Shown here piece after piece: positions 40,711 through 50,073 of a DNA stretch of 50,074 nt (position 1 is the first letter of the stretch; every line of letters begins with the position of its first letter). Origin of the DNA: Phycisphaerae bacterium (lineage in GTDB: Bacteria > Planctomycetota > Phycisphaerae > Sedimentisphaerales > Anaerohalosphaeraceae); the NCBI GenBank assembly GCA_016782835.1, contig JADHXS010000003.1, positions 1 through 50,074 of the forward strand. The letters are read 5' to 3'. The notes under the pieces were generated by a model. It saw nothing but the letters and a program-made list of their open reading frames with translations. It searched no databases and was not told where the DNA came from. The position numbers were made by a program, and so were the translations under genes.

Positions 40711-41595
40711 ATGAAACGAACCCTTCAGCAAAATATCGTGATATTAGCATGTCTTTTGATGGTGTTTTTGGCCGGATGTACGGATGTGGCTATCACTGGG
40801 CGAAAACAGCTTAATCTGGTACCGGATTCGATTATCAACTCCATGGCACTGTCAGAATATAACGACTTCTTGAAAAGCCCCGAAACCAAGCTTAGTACCG
40901 ACGCTGAAAAAACAGCCATGGTCGAGCGTGTCGGAACCCGTATTGCCGCGGCGGTCGAGCGGTACATGAACGAAAACTACATGAACGACCGCATTGCCGG
41001 ATACAAGTGGGAATTTAATCTTGTCGATAGCGAGGAAAAGAATGCATGGGCGATGCCGGGCGGTAAGGTGGTCGTCTATACGGGAATTCTGGAAATTGCC
41101 CAGGACGATGCAGGACTGGCGGTGGTGATGGGCCACGAAATTGCTCATGCGATTGCCAAACACGGCGCCGAACGCATGAGTCAGGCATTACTGGTAACGG
41201 CAGGCGGTGTTGCGCTGGATACGGCCATGAAGGATGAATCCTCCGGAAAACGTACAGCGTTTTTGACGGCCTACGGGGTCGGGACGACGGTCGGGCTGAT
41301 GCTGCCGTACAGTCGCACGCATGAAAATGAGGCGGACCGACTGGGACTGATTTTTATGGCGATGGCGGGATATAATCCGGAAACCGCGGTCGGATTCTGG
41401 GAACGCATGGCCGCGGACAAAGAGGGAGCACAGATACCGGAATTTTTAAGCACACACCCGGCGGGCGAGACACGCATCCAGAACATCAAAAACAATCTGT
41501 ATGAAGCCATGCCGTATTATAACAAGTCCTTGCAAGAGTCCGGACAGCCGGCGCCTGCACAGAATGCAGATAATCTGGGCGTTTACGGATTATAG
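40711..41595 (+). CDS. M48 family zinc metalloprotease, lipoprotein
   Basis: The signal peptide ends in the lipobox 'LAGC' with Cys at residue 23, so it is an envelope-anchored lipoprotein. The zinc motif is 'GHEIAHAIAKH', and the third ligand Glu is in 'ENEADRLGL', as in M48 proteases such as LoiP, BepA and YcaL. These act on misfolded outer-membrane proteins. The ORF track begins at 40705; ATG 40711 is better spaced from AAGGAG (40698-40703). Residues 230-270 after the zinc site carry the usual 'FLSTHPAGETRIQNIK' repeat motif. No TPR domain is present, so it is closer to LoiP than to BepA. Confidence 0.92.
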   Translation: MKRTLQQNIVILACLLMVFLAGCTDVAITGRKQLNLVPDSIINSMALSEYNDFLKSPETKLSTDAEKTAMVERVGTRIAAAVERYMNENYMNDRIAGYKWEFNLVDSEEKNAWAMPGGKVVVYTGILEIAQDDAGLAVVMGHEIAHAIAKHGAERMSQALLVTAGGVALDTAMKDESSGKRTAFLTAYGVGTTVGLMLPYSRTHENEADRLGLIFMAMAGYNPETAVGFWERMAADKEGAQIPEFLSTHPAGETRIQNIKNNLYEAMPYYNKSLQESGQPAPAQNADNLGVYGL

Positions 41596-41616
41596 AGAAT
41601 TGCGTGAAATGTCTTC

Positions 41617-41644
41617 CCATAAAAACGCCATGGCGTTTTTATTC
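41617..41644. terminator. Bidirectional terminator between M48 protease and hpt
   Basis: AAAAACGCCA/TGGCGTTTTT (41621-41640) is a perfect 20-base palindrome ending in five T on either strand. It lies between convergent genes and overlaps the end of the hpt stop codon. Confidence 0.82.
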
Positions 41645-42178
41645 CTTAATGCGTTCGGGAGCTAATTCGGCGATGAAGGGCAACTCACGGTATTGCCCGT
41701 CGAAGTCAAGTCCGTAACCAATGACAAAAACGTCCGGGACTTTCATGCCGGGAAAGTCGATAGTAATGTTTTTATCGTGGGGGACTTCTTTTTCCAGCAA
41801 AACACAGGTTTTAATGCTTTGGGGATTGCTATCCTTAATCCATTTCAGCAGAGTGGACAACGTCCGGCCGGTGTCATAAATATCGTCAATCACAAGAATA
41901 TTTTTGCCTTTTAATCTTTCATGCAGATTATCATTGACATTCATCGCCACAGTGCAGCCGGAAGCTGTCCCGCAATAACTGGAGGCTTTGAGATAGTCGA
42001 TTTCGATGGGGAAAGAAAGCTGTTCCAGTAAGTCCTCGGCAAAATATTTGGCGCCTTCAAGGATGACCAGGGCCATGACGTTTTCCATCGTTGCATACGC
42101 GGCATTGATTTGGCTGGCAAGGTAGGCAATGGTTTCTTTTAGTTTTTCTGTGCTAATCAGAATACGCTTATGCTCCAT
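41639..42178 (-). CDS. hpt: Hypoxanthine phosphoribosyltransferase
   Basis: It salvages hypoxanthine (and guanine) to IMP/GMP with PRPP. The PRPP-binding motif is 'ILVIDDIYDTGRTL', and the flexible loop 'LKASSYCGTASG' with 'VPDVFVIGYGLDFDGQYREL' completes the typical pattern. The ORF track starts at 42256 inside the RluA gene; ATG 42178 has AGGGGGATT upstream and gives a normal 179-residue enzyme. It overlaps the end of the upstream RluA gene (42168) by 11 bases, so the two are transcribed together. Confidence 0.94.
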   Translation of the reverse strand: MEHKRILISTEKLKETIAYLASQINAAYATMENVMALVILEGAKYFAEDLLEQLSFPIEIDYLKASSYCGTASGCTVAMNVNDNLHERLKGKNILVIDDIYDTGRTLSTLLKWIKDSNPQSIKTCVLLEKEVPHDKNITIDFPGMKVPDVFVIGYGLDFDGQYRELPFIAELAPERIKE

Positions 42179-43007
42179 CGGAATCCCCCTGTAAATCGAG
42201 TGGGTAGGCCAGTGGTTCGGCATTGAGAATTTTCTGGAAATCATCGGTGTCCGCAAATCCTTCGGCTGTATTCTGTGTGTGCTTGGTTAGAAGTTTGACT
42301 GCCGCGGCGAATTTTTTGTCCAGGGGGGCGACAAATGTTTGCAGTTGTTCAGCATCCGGCGATCCCACCGGAATTGTCAGTTGATAAGCGTGCAATGTCA
42401 GCCGACTAATCATAGCCGATTCGTCTTTATCACGTTTGGCTCGATAGCCGTTTTTATAAGCCGACAGCATCAGCGGGGCATTGGATCCATAAACCGGGTC
42501 GATGGCCAGCGGCATCCCGCGATGTGAAAAGTGAACGCGAATCTGATGTGTCCGGCCGGTTACCGGTTGAACTGCGACCAACGACAACACCCCGAAGTCC
42601 GCTAATTGTTGCCAGACGGTATGAGCGGGCTTGCCCAGACGCGGGTGGACATGCATCGCCTGCGGATTGCGCTTACTGCGGGCGATGGGGTCTTTGATAG
42701 AGCCTTTAGGGTACGCAAGCGGGCCGTTGACAATTGCCAGATACAACTTGCTGGTTTGCCGTTTAGCGAAACGACGACTGTAGCGGCTTTGTGCCTGTTT
42801 GTTTTTAGCAATGACCATGACGCCGGAAGTCTCTTTGTCCAGCCGGTGAATCAGCCGCAACGATTCTGTTAGTGTGAGTTGTTTTGTCAAAAGCTGTTGA
42901 ATATCCTCTGCACCCGTACGGTCCGGCGTCACCGAGATTCCCGTTGGCTTGTTAATCAGCAAAATCCGGTCGTTCTCAAACAGAATGTCGATTTTGTTTT
43001 TGGTCAT
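42168..43007 (-). CDS. RluA family pseudouridine synthase
   Basis: It isomerises uridine to pseudouridine in rRNA or tRNA. The catalytic motif 'HRLDKETSG' places the active Asp at position 57, and 'QPVTGRTHQIRVHFSHRGMP' is the second family motif. There is no S4 RNA-binding domain at the N-terminus, so it resembles RluA/TruC more than RluC or RluD. The target base cannot be inferred. It is followed by hpt, which overlaps it. A REP-like hairpin lies just upstream (43027-43046). Confidence 0.93.
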   Translation of the reverse strand: MTKNKIDILFENDRILLINKPTGISVTPDRTGAEDIQQLLTKQLTLTESLRLIHRLDKETSGVMVIAKNKQAQSRYSRRFAKRQTSKLYLAIVNGPLAYPKGSIKDPIARSKRNPQAMHVHPRLGKPAHTVWQQLADFGVLSLVAVQPVTGRTHQIRVHFSHRGMPLAIDPVYGSNAPLMLSAYKNGYRAKRDKDESAMISRLTLHAYQLTIPVGSPDAEQLQTFVAPLDKKFAAAVKLLTKHTQNTAEGFADTDDFQKILNAEPLAYPLDLQGDSDGA

Positions 43008-43026
43008 AGGAATTTTATACTTCTGG

Positions 43027-43046
43027 ATTCCCGCCTGCGCGGGAAT
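43027..43046. repeat. REP-like palindrome ATTCCCGC-ctgc-GCGGGAAT
   Basis: A perfect 8-bp stem with a 4-base loop, flanked by CTGG and GACA. The form GGATTCCCGC..GCGGGAATGAC is a very widespread intergenic repeat in bacterial genomes. It lies 20 bases upstream of the RluA start. Confidence 0.75.
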
Positions 43047-43124
43047 GACAAAAAAGGATCGTTTTGTTAATAATCATGCGGGTATTATAGCAGAAAATGT
43101 TGAAATCGAAAGGGAAAAGACAGC

Positions 43125-43640
43125 TTAGGGCCAGAAGGCCGCGATGGCGACCAGTAGCCAGATGAGGCATCCGATGGCGAATTTGCTGAGTGTGCCGATA
43201 AGCACACCAGTTCCGGCACCGACGCCGGAACGAATGGAATGCTTGTGTTCCTTGCCGGAAACGCGTTCGGCAATCCATGTAAACAGACCCGCGCCGAAAC
43301 AGGCGCCCAGCATTGTGCCGAACGGAGGCACGGGAATGGCAAATGTCCCGACTAATGCACCAAAAATTGCTCCAGCTATCGCGGCGATGGCACCCATCCA
43401 GCCGGCACCTGCTTTTTTGGCGCCACCGGCGCCGGCGAAAAATTCGATCAACTCGGCGATGAGAGCAAGTACCGTGATGACAATCAATAACGGCCAACTG
43501 AAAACGCCTCGATCCCATTGCCACCACACGAACAAATAAGTACTAATAACCATCAGCCAATTGCCCGGCAGCGTAAACGGAACCATCCCCAGCCAACAGG
43601 CATTCAGCAAAATAAGAATGACCAGATAAGCATAAATCAT
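43125..43640 (-). CDS. DUF456 family membrane protein
   Basis: The 171-residue protein has about four to five helices with Gly-rich segments 'AIAGAIFGALVGTF' and 'GTMLGACFGAGLFTWIAE' characteristic of DUF456. The N-terminal hairpin 'LLNACWLGMVPFTLPGNWLM' is another conserved element. The function is unknown. It is a stand-alone gene between the RluA/hpt pair and clpB, on the same strand. There is a 50-base gap from the clpB stop. Confidence 0.88.
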   Translation of the reverse strand: MIYAYLVILILLNACWLGMVPFTLPGNWLMVISTYLFVWWQWDRGVFSWPLLIVITVLALIAELIEFFAGAGGAKKAGAGWMGAIAAIAGAIFGALVGTFAIPVPPFGTMLGACFGAGLFTWIAERVSGKEHKHSIRSGVGAGTGVLIGTLSKFAIGCLIWLLVAIAAFWP

Positions 43641-43690
43641 ACAGGTATTCTATCGTTAGTTTTTTTTATTCGCAAGAAAAACATTCGAAA

Positions 43691-46273
43691 CTATCGTTTC
43701 TTGAACGTGAATGCGTGGGCGTCGGCGTCGATGCGAATTTTGTCGCCTTCGGTGAATTTCCCGGCGATGATTTCCGTTGCCAATTGGTTCTCCAATCGCT
43801 GTTGGATGACTCGTTTGAGCGGCCGGGCGCCGAATGCCGGGTCATAGCCTTCGTCCATGAGCTGGTTTTTCGCGGCTTCGGTAAATTCAACATCAAACTG
43901 CCGCTCTTTGAGCCGTCGTGTCAGATAGCGAAGCTGAATCTCGACGATTTTCTCCAGATTTTCCCTTGTGAGTATGTGGAAAATAATCGTTTCATCAATC
44001 CGGTTCAAAAATTCCGGCTTAAAGTATTTTCGCAACGCTTCTTTGACATGGGCTTCAATCTCCCAGTCAGCGCCGCTTTCTTCGCTGAGCTGCAAAATCT
44101 GCTGACTGGCAAAGTTGCTGGTCATAATGATGACGGTATTTTTGAAATCGACCGTCCGGCCTTTACCGTCGGTCAAACGCCCATCGTCAAAGACCTGTAG
44201 GAGCACATTGAAAACATCCGGATGAGCTTTTTCGATTTCGTCCAGCAAAATAACCGAATACGGTTTTCGACGGACGGCCTCGGTGAGTCTGCCGCCTTCT
44301 TCATAGCCGACATAGCCGGGAGGGGCGCCGATGAGTCGTGCGACGGAGTGTTGTTCCATGAATTCGCTCATGTCGATGCGCACCATGCTGTTGGGGTCGT
44401 TAAACATAAACTCCGCTAATGCTTTAGATAGTTCGGTTTTACCGACGCCGGTGGGGCCTAAAAACAGAAATGTTCCAATGGGGCGATTGGGATCCCCCAG
44501 TCCGGCCCGGCTTCGACGCACGGCGTTGCAAACTGCGGCCACCGCTTCATTCTGCCCGACAACATGTGTGCTGATTTCATTTTCCATTTGCATCAGCCGC
44601 TGACGCTGACCGCTCATTAGTCGCGAAACCGGTATGCCCGTCCACTTGCTGACGACCTGGGCAATATGTTCTTCGTTCACTTCGTTATGGATCATGGCCG
44701 AGCCGTTTGCTTTGGTGACGATTGCATCCGCGTCAGACAGTTCTTTTTGCAGACCGAGAATCGTTTCGTATTTCAACCGAGCCGCACGTTCCAGTTCGCC
44801 GCAGCGTTGAGCGTCTTCAAATTCAGCCTGTGCGGCAGTAACCTTTTCTTTGAGCAACTTGACTTTGTCAATCATGCCTTTTTCATTCTCCCAGCGTGCG
44901 GACAATTCTGTGTCGTTGGTCTTCAGTTCGACAAGTTGTTTTTCGCACTTTTCCAATTGTTTTTTACTGGCAGGGTCTGTTTCTTTTTTAAGCGCTTCCC
45001 GTTCGATCTCTAATCGCATGATTTCCCGCCGAATACCATCCAGTTCTGAAGGCAGCGAATCATTTTCGATACGAAGCCGGGACGCCGCTTCATCCATCAG
45101 GTCAATCGCTTTGTCCGGCAGGAAACGGTCGGAAATATAGCGGTTTGACAATGTTGCAGCAACAACAAGAGCCGCATCGGTAATGCGAACACCGTGATGC
45201 GCATCGTAACGGTCTTTAAGACCCCGCAAAATCGCAATTGTTTCCTCAACGGTAGGGGGCTCAACCACCACCGGCTGGAAACGGCGTTCCAGGGCCGCAT
45301 CTTTTTCGACATACTTGCGGTATTCGTCCAGTGTTGTAGCACCGATGCAGCGAAGTTCACCCCGTGCCAGAGAAGGCTTCAGCAAATTGCCCGCATCGAC
45401 GGAGCCTTCTGTTTTACCGGCACCGACAATCGTATGCAGTTCATCGATAAACAGGATAATCTGTCCGTCGGATTGGATAACTTCTTTGAGCACTGCTTTG
45501 AAGCGGTCTTCGAATTCACCCCTAAATTTCGTCCCCGCGATTAAAGCCCCCATATCCAGAGCAATGACTTTCTTATCTTTTAGACCGGTCGGAACATCAC
45601 CCGCAACAATGCGCTGGGCCAGACCTTCGACAATAGCGGTTTTCCCTACACCCGGTTCACCGATGAGAACGGGATTATTTTTAGTTCGTCGATTTAACAC
45701 CTGCATACAACGGCGGATTTCATCATCGCGTCCGATGACCGGGTCAAGTTTGCCCTTCCGGGCCATCTCAATGAGATTAATCCCGTATCGTTCGAGCGCT
45801 TTGTATTTGCTTTCAGGATTTTCATCGGTAATTTTGGTATCGCCGCGAAGGTCTTTAATGGCTTTGGCAATTTGTTCGGCAGAAATCGAATTGACGCTCA
45901 GGATTTCCTTAGCATCACTTTTTACATCCGCTAATGCTATCAACAGGTGTTCGACACTCAAAAATTCGTCACCCATTTTGTCGGCCTTATTCTGTGCATC
46001 AAGAACAACCTGGCTATAGGCTGGGTCGGGCATCATCATCCCGCTAGTCTGTCCCTTCGGCAAACGGTTCAATTCACTGTCCGTCATTTCTTTAATGCGG
46101 TCGGCATTGGCGCCGATTTTCTTCAATAGCATGACGGGCAATCCTTGGTCGTCCTGCAGCAGAGCAGCCAAAAGGTGCACAGCCGTAACAACGGTATGGC
46201 TGCGGCCCATTGCCAACTGCTGACTGGTCGCCATCGCTTCCTGGGCCTTGACTGTAAATTTATCAAATTTCAT
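43691..46273 (-). CDS. clpB: Chaperone ClpB (Hsp100 disaggregase)
   Basis: It recovers proteins from aggregates together with DnaK. The N-domain covers residues 1-150 ('[16 protein letters not shown]'). NBD1 holds Walker A 'GEPGVGKT' and the coiled-coil M-domain lies between about residues 400 and 530. NBD2 holds Walker A 'GPTGVGKT' and the sensor '[18 protein letters not shown]'. The 860-residue length is standard. The presence of the M-domain distinguishes it from ClpA and ClpC. The ATG has AGGGAAGGA upstream. No CIRCE element is visible; the promoter-like box at 46300-46327 is sigma-A-like. Confidence 0.97.
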   Translation of the reverse strand: MKFDKFTVKAQEAMATSQQLAMGRSHTVVTAVHLLAALLQDDQGLPVMLLKKIGANADRIKEMTDSELNRLPKGQTSGMMMPDPAYSQVVLDAQNKADKMGDEFLSVEHLLIALADVKSDAKEILSVNSISAEQIAKAIKDLRGDTKITDENPESKYKALERYGINLIEMARKGKLDPVIGRDDEIRRCMQVLNRRTKNNPVLIGEPGVGKTAIVEGLAQRIVAGDVPTGLKDKKVIALDMGALIAGTKFRGEFEDRFKAVLKEVIQSDGQIILFIDELHTIVGAGKTEGSVDAGNLLKPSLARGELRCIGATTLDEYRKYVEKDAALERRFQPVVVEPPTVEETIAILRGLKDRYDAHHGVRITDAALVVAATLSNRYISDRFLPDKAIDLMDEAASRLRIENDSLPSELDGIRREIMRLEIEREALKKETDPASKKQLEKCEKQLVELKTNDTELSARWENEKGMIDKVKLLKEKVTAAQAEFEDAQRCGELERAARLKYETILGLQKELSDADAIVTKANGSAMIHNEVNEEHIAQVVSKWTGIPVSRLMSGQRQRLMQMENEISTHVVGQNEAVAAVCNAVRRSRAGLGDPNRPIGTFLFLGPTGVGKTELSKALAEFMFNDPNSMVRIDMSEFMEQHSVARLIGAPPGYVGYEEGGRLTEAVRRKPYSVILLDEIEKAHPDVFNVLLQVFDDGRLTDGKGRTVDFKNTVIIMTSNFASQQILQLSEESGADWEIEAHVKEALRKYFKPEFLNRIDETIIFHILTRENLEKIVEIQLRYLTRRLKERQFDVEFTEAAKNQLMDEGYDPAFGARPLKRVIQQRLENQLATEIIAGKFTEGDKIRIDADAHAFTFKKR

Positions 46274-46299
46274 GCTCGTTTTTCCTTCCCTATTAAGAC

Positions 46300-46327
46300 A
46301 TTAAAACACTTGTCTTTTATATCGCAA
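46300..46327 (-). promoter_or_regulatory. Putative promoter of clpB
   Basis: On the minus strand TTGCGA (46327-46322) and TTTAAT (46305-46300) are 16 bases apart. The start would fall about 20 bases before the ATG. It does not match a sigma-32 type promoter. Confidence 0.4.
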
Positions 46328-46395
46328 ATACCGTACCTCGAAGAGATATTTTTTTAAGTCTCTTTTTGGAAAGGAGATACATTTTTTTGGTTTGG

Positions 46396-46419
46396 AAAAA
46401 GTGCCTGCCAAACTGGCAG
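46396..46419 (-). terminator. Possible terminator after the CBS gene
   Basis: On the minus strand CTGCCA-gtt-TGGCAG is followed by GCAC and five T. It lies about 65 bases beyond the stop of the CBS-domain gene and before the clpB promoter on the same strand. Confidence 0.5.
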
Positions 46420-46484
46420 TTAAGAGCGTTTTCGATAGGCTGATAATGGCACACCCGTTTGCTGGGACAAAAGTTTTGGTTTTC

Positions 46485-46883
46485 CTAAGTAATAACAGCA
46501 AGGATGTCTTTGCGGCTGATGATACCGATAAGTTTTCCATCTTTGTCGACAATCGGGACTCGCCGGAAATTATGATCGACCAATGCTTCACATATTTGAG
46601 TCAGCGGGGTTTCCTCATCAAACATAACGACATGGGTCGTCATAATGTGATGGACAGTTGTTTCGCATAGCAGCCGCTCATTCATTATGTCGAGAATGTT
46701 TTTATCCAGCAGAAAATGCAGGATGTCTTTCTCTGTGACAATCCCCGCGACAGAGGAATCTTCATTCAGCACGGGCATTCCGGTGATATTATACTGGATG
46801 AGAATATCGATGGCTTTATCCAGCGGGGTTTCGGGATGTACGGTAAGAACATCTCTTTTCATAATGGTTTTAGCACACAGCAT
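46485..46883 (-). CDS. CBS domain pair protein
   Basis: Two CBS motifs fill the 132 residues: 'IMKRDVLTVHPETPLDKAI' with 'GMPVLNEDSSVAGIVTEKDI', and 'IMTTHVVMFDEETPLTQIC' with 'RVPIVDKDGKLIGIISRKDI'. Such stand-alone pairs bind adenosine nucleotides or other ligands and act as energy or stress sensors on partner proteins. No partner is identifiable. It is divergent from the symporter gene and sits upstream of clpB, with its own clear promoter. Confidence 0.92.
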   Translation of the reverse strand: MLCAKTIMKRDVLTVHPETPLDKAIDILIQYNITGMPVLNEDSSVAGIVTEKDILHFLLDKNILDIMNERLLCETTVHHIMTTHVVMFDEETPLTQICEALVDHNFRRVPIVDKDGKLIGIISRKDILAVIT

Positions 46884-46936
46884 CGCTCAAGCCCTTCCCG
46901 GATTGTGGTTTTTAATTGTCTCCAACATACCTTTAT

Positions 46937-46965
46937 ATTATAGCCCGATTATTCGTCCCTCGCAA
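46937..46965 (-). promoter_or_regulatory. Promoter of the CBS-domain gene
   Basis: On the minus strand TTGCGA (46965-46960) and TATAAT (46942-46937) are 17 bases apart. Its -35 box is only 15 bases from the -35 box of the divergent symporter promoter, so the two could share a regulator. Confidence 0.62.
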
Positions 46966-46980
46966 GCAAATAGTGAATTC

Positions 46981-47009
46981 TTGATATTCCGGGATATATC
47001 GGATATAGT
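46981..47009 (+). promoter_or_regulatory. Promoter of the symporter gene
   Basis: TTGATA at 46981-46986 and TATAGT at 47004-47009 are 17 bases apart, giving a leader of about 27 bases before the TTG start. Confidence 0.62.
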
Positions 47010-47042
47010 GCTTGCATCCTTGTTTGACGGAAAGGACCCGGA

Positions 47043-48233
47043 TTGAAACTGAAGATTCACACACAGATTCTGATGGCGGTTCTGTTGGGGATTCTAACAG
47101 GATACCTGTTAGGCGAACACGCAAAACACCTGCAAATTGTGGGCGATTTATTCATCCGCCTGCTGAAGATGATTATTATCCCCCTGATTTTCGCGACGAT
47201 GGTCTCCGGCGTCGTCAGCACCGGACAATTCGGTCGACTCGGACGCATTGGGGCACAAACATTCACCTATTATCTCATTACGACCGTTCTGGCGATAACA
47301 GTCGGGCTGGTCTTGGTAAATATAATCGCTCCCGGTATAGGTGCCAATCCGCTCACCGAGCAGGTTTTTTCACCAACCGACCATCAGCCGCCGACAGTAA
47401 CATCCATCCTTTATGATATTGTTCCCGCCAATATTTTTAAGGCGATGGCACAGGGCGACGTATTGCCGGTCATTTTCTTTTCATTGTTGTTGGGGGCGGC
47501 ACTTTTGGGGGTACGCGACAAGGCCGAACCGGTCATTGTCTTTTTCAAGGGCTTCGATGCGGTCATGATGAAACTGACCGACTGGATCATGCGCCTGGCG
47601 CCAATCGGTGTCTTTGCACTAATTGCGGTCATGGTCAGCAGACTCAACAAAGATGACATATTCGCACTGGCCAAATATATGCTAACGGTTATTGCGGGCT
47701 TGGCCGTTCATGCGTGTATCGTGCTGCCGATTCTCCTGAGGATTTTTGCTAAACGCAATCCGCTTACCTTTTTCCGCCAGATGTTCAATGCGCTGGTAAC
47801 CGCTTTCAGCACCGACAGCTCCGCCGCGACATTGCCGGTCAGCATGGAGTGCCTGGAGCAAAACGCGAAACTGCCCGAACGCATTACCAGTTTTGTCATG
47901 CCCATCGGCGCCACGGTCAACATGGACGGCACAGCACTGTATGAAGCGGTGGCGGTGATGTTTATCGCGCAGGCCTACGGCGTGGAGATGACGTTTGCCA
48001 ATCAAGTCGTAATTGCCCTGACGGCAACGCTGGCCTCTATCGGCGCCGCAGCCATTCCCAGTGCAGGTTTGATTACGATGGTTATCGTTCTGCGGGCCGT
48101 CAATCTGCCGCTGGAGGGCATCGGTATGATTTTGGCGGTGGACCGCATTCTCGACATGTGCCGCACAACCGTCAACGTCTGGGGCGACGCCTGCGGCGCC
48201 GCCATCATCGCAAAACTCGACGAAAAAAATTAA
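47043..48233 (+). CDS. Dicarboxylate/amino acid:cation symporter (DAACS family)
   Basis: A sodium- or proton-coupled carrier of the GltP/DctA family with eight helices and two re-entrant loops. The serine-rich 'FSTDSSAATLPVSMECLE' and the 'MPIGATVNMDGTALYEAVAV' motif form the substrate site, and 'VDRILDMCRTTVNVWGDACG' is the conserved last segment. The 396-residue length is normal to slightly short. The start is TTG at 47043 with AAAGGA upstream and no better ATG. The substrate (glutamate, aspartate or C4-dicarboxylates) cannot be told from sequence alone. Confidence 0.93.
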   Translation: MKLKIHTQILMAVLLGILTGYLLGEHAKHLQIVGDLFIRLLKMIIIPLIFATMVSGVVSTGQFGRLGRIGAQTFTYYLITTVLAITVGLVLVNIIAPGIGANPLTEQVFSPTDHQPPTVTSILYDIVPANIFKAMAQGDVLPVIFFSLLLGAALLGVRDKAEPVIVFFKGFDAVMMKLTDWIMRLAPIGVFALIAVMVSRLNKDDIFALAKYMLTVIAGLAVHACIVLPILLRIFAKRNPLTFFRQMFNALVTAFSTDSSAATLPVSMECLEQNAKLPERITSFVMPIGATVNMDGTALYEAVAVMFIAQAYGVEMTFANQVVIALTATLASIGAAAIPSAGLITMVIVLRAVNLPLEGIGMILAVDRILDMCRTTVNVWGDACGAAIIAKLDEKN

Positions 48234-48237
48234 TCAT

Positions 48238-48266
48238 AAAAAACCCCGATTCAATAACCGGGGCTT
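48238..48266 (-). terminator. Terminator of ahcY
   Basis: On the minus strand CCCCG..CGGGG pairs around a 10-base loop and is followed by six T. It lies about 80 bases past the ahcY stop and directly after the convergent symporter stop, so it may also affect that transcript. Confidence 0.7.
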
Positions 48267-48283
48267 AAAAATATTCAATAGCC

Positions 48284-48302
48284 ATCCCGACGACGTCGGG
48301 AT
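48284..48302. repeat. REP-like palindrome ATCCCGAC-gac-GTCGGGAT
   Basis: A perfect 8-bp stem with a 3-base loop, flanked by CC and TCC, of the same general form as the elements at 5723 and 43027. It lies between the terminator and the ahcY stop codon. Confidence 0.65.
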
Positions 48303-48343
48303 TCCACATTTTTGATATTTGCTTTTTAATATTTGATATTACT

Positions 48344-49792
48344 TTAGTATCGATAGTGTTCCGGCTTGAAGGGACCGTCTATGGGAATGCCCAGGTAATC
48401 GGCCTGTTTTTCCGTCAGGCGTGTCAGTTTTCCGCCAAGCGCCTGAATATGCAGCATGGCCACTTCCTCATCCAGCTTTTTCGGCAGCGTATAAACCCCC
48501 GCTTCCAGCGTCTGTGTGGCCAGCATGATCTGCGCCAGGCACTGATTCGTAAAGCTGTTGCTCATGACAAAGCTGGGGTGCCCTGTCGCACAGCCCAGGT
48601 TTACCAGACGACCCTCCGCCAGTACGATAATCGACCGGCCGGACTTGAGTGTCCACTTATCGACCTGCGGCTTGATGTTGTCCCGTTCGCAATCGCCGCT
48701 GTTCTCCAGATAGCTCATCTCGATTTCGCTGTCAAAGTGCCCGATATTGCAGACAATCGCCTCGTCCTTCATCTGCTCCATGTGCTCGCCGCGAATCACA
48801 TCGCAGCAGCCGGTGGTCGTCACAAAAATATCGCCCTTGGAAGCGGCCTTTTCCATCGTCGTCACTTCATAGCCTTCCATCATCGCCTGCAAGGCACAGA
48901 TCGGGTCAATCTCGGTAATCAGCACACGCGCCCCCAGTGCTTTCATGGAGTGGGCACAGCCTTTACCAACATCGCCATAGCCGGCGACCACGACAACCTT
49001 GCCGGCAACCATTACATCCGTAGCCCGTTTAATCCCGTCGGCCAGTGATTCCCGACAGCCATACAGATTGTCGAATTTGGATTTGGTAACCGAGTCATTC
49101 ACGTTAATCGCCGCAAACGGCAGTTCACCCGATTCCTGCAATTGATACAGCCGATGCACACCGGTCGTTGTTTCCTCAGAAACGCCGCGTAAATTGTTTG
49201 AAACGGTGGTCCAGCGGGTTGGATTGTCGGCATAATTGAATGCAAGGCGGTCCATAATAATTTGGAACTCCTTGTTGTCGTATTTCTTCTCCAGCAGCGA
49301 CGGGTCATTTTCGACACGCTTGCCTTGAATAACCATCAAAGTTGCGTCGCCGCCGTCATCGACAATCATATCCGGCCCGGAACCATCCGGCCACGTCAAT
49401 GCCTGTTCGGTACACCACCAGTAATCCGCAAGCGTTTCGCCTTTCCACGCAAACACAGCGCTTCTGCCTGCAGCCGCAATCGCCGCCGCTGCGTGATCCT
49501 GTGTCGAAAAGATATTGCAGGACGCCCAGCGGACATCGGCACCGAGGATCTCAAGCGTCTCAATCAGCATCGCCGTCTGTATCGTCATATGCAGTGAACC
49601 GGTAATCTTCAATCCCTTCAGCGGTTTTTCCTTACCGTATTTTTCGCGTGTGGCCATTAATCCCGGCATTTCTTTTTCGGCAAGCTGCATTTCTTTGCGG
49701 CCGAAGTCCGCCTGCGAAATATCCGCCACCTTGTATTTCAAATTCGGGTTATATTTCTGTACACTCTTCGTTGAATTTTGCACCATTTTCAT
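48344..49792 (-). CDS. ahcY: Adenosylhomocysteinase
   Basis: It hydrolyses S-adenosylhomocysteine to homocysteine and adenosine, keeping methylation reactions running. The N-terminal substrate domain has '[20 protein letters not shown]' and '[17 protein letters not shown]'. The NAD-binding motif is '[20 protein letters not shown]', and the C-terminus '[11 protein letters not shown]' carries the conserved Lys and Tyr. At 482 residues it includes the ~40-residue insertion seen in many bacterial forms. A ribosome binding site GAAAGGA precedes the ATG. No metK or metH is adjacent. It has a good promoter but no visible SAH riboswitch. Confidence 0.96.
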   Translation of the reverse strand: MKMVQNSTKSVQKYNPNLKYKVADISQADFGRKEMQLAEKEMPGLMATREKYGKEKPLKGLKITGSLHMTIQTAMLIETLEILGADVRWASCNIFSTQDHAAAAIAAAGRSAVFAWKGETLADYWWCTEQALTWPDGSGPDMIVDDGGDATLMVIQGKRVENDPSLLEKKYDNKEFQIIMDRLAFNYADNPTRWTTVSNNLRGVSEETTTGVHRLYQLQESGELPFAAINVNDSVTKSKFDNLYGCRESLADGIKRATDVMVAGKVVVVAGYGDVGKGCAHSMKALGARVLITEIDPICALQAMMEGYEVTTMEKAASKGDIFVTTTGCCDVIRGEHMEQMKDEAIVCNIGHFDSEIEMSYLENSGDCERDNIKPQVDKWTLKSGRSIIVLAEGRLVNLGCATGHPSFVMSNSFTNQCLAQIMLATQTLEAGVYTLPKKLDEEVAMLHIQALGGKLTRLTEKQADYLGIPIDGPFKPEHYRY

Positions 49793-49834
49793 CCAATTTT
49801 CCTTTCGAGTTCGTTTGAAACCATTAACTATGGG

Positions 49835-49863
49835 AGTATAGTCTAAAAAAAATCCTCATGCAA
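49835..49863 (-). promoter_or_regulatory. Promoter of ahcY
   Basis: On the minus strand TTGCAT (49863-49858) and TATACT (49840-49835) are 17 bases apart. The leader of about 35 bases is too short for the known SAH aptamer. Confidence 0.62.
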
Positions 49864-50052
49864 CCAAGAAAAAAACGCTTTTTAAGCATATGATGGGCAT
49901 TTTCGTACAAAAAAAGCTTTTAAAATATAAAAATTATCACTACTGTCCCGTTAACTTTTGAGTAATTTGTCGTAAAGCAAATAAATATAATAGGTTGTGA
50001 GAAAAAATGGTTGGGATCGACTTGAAAATGCCCATAGGTTTAGGCCATAACA

Positions 50053-50073
50053 CTTTCAATAATTTATTGAAAG
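50053..50073. other. Inverted repeat CTTTCAATAA/TTATTGAAAG at right edge
   Basis: A perfect 10-bp inverted repeat around a single T, two bases from the end of the window. The AT-rich gap before it (49864-50052) has no gene I can support. It may be an operator or part of a larger structure beyond the window. Confidence 0.4.

Noticed and set aside
46274-46484. CIRCE or sigma-32 promoter upstream of clpB
   Set aside because: No TTAGCACTC-N9-GAGTGCTAA inverted repeat and no CTTGAA/CCCCAT pair were found.
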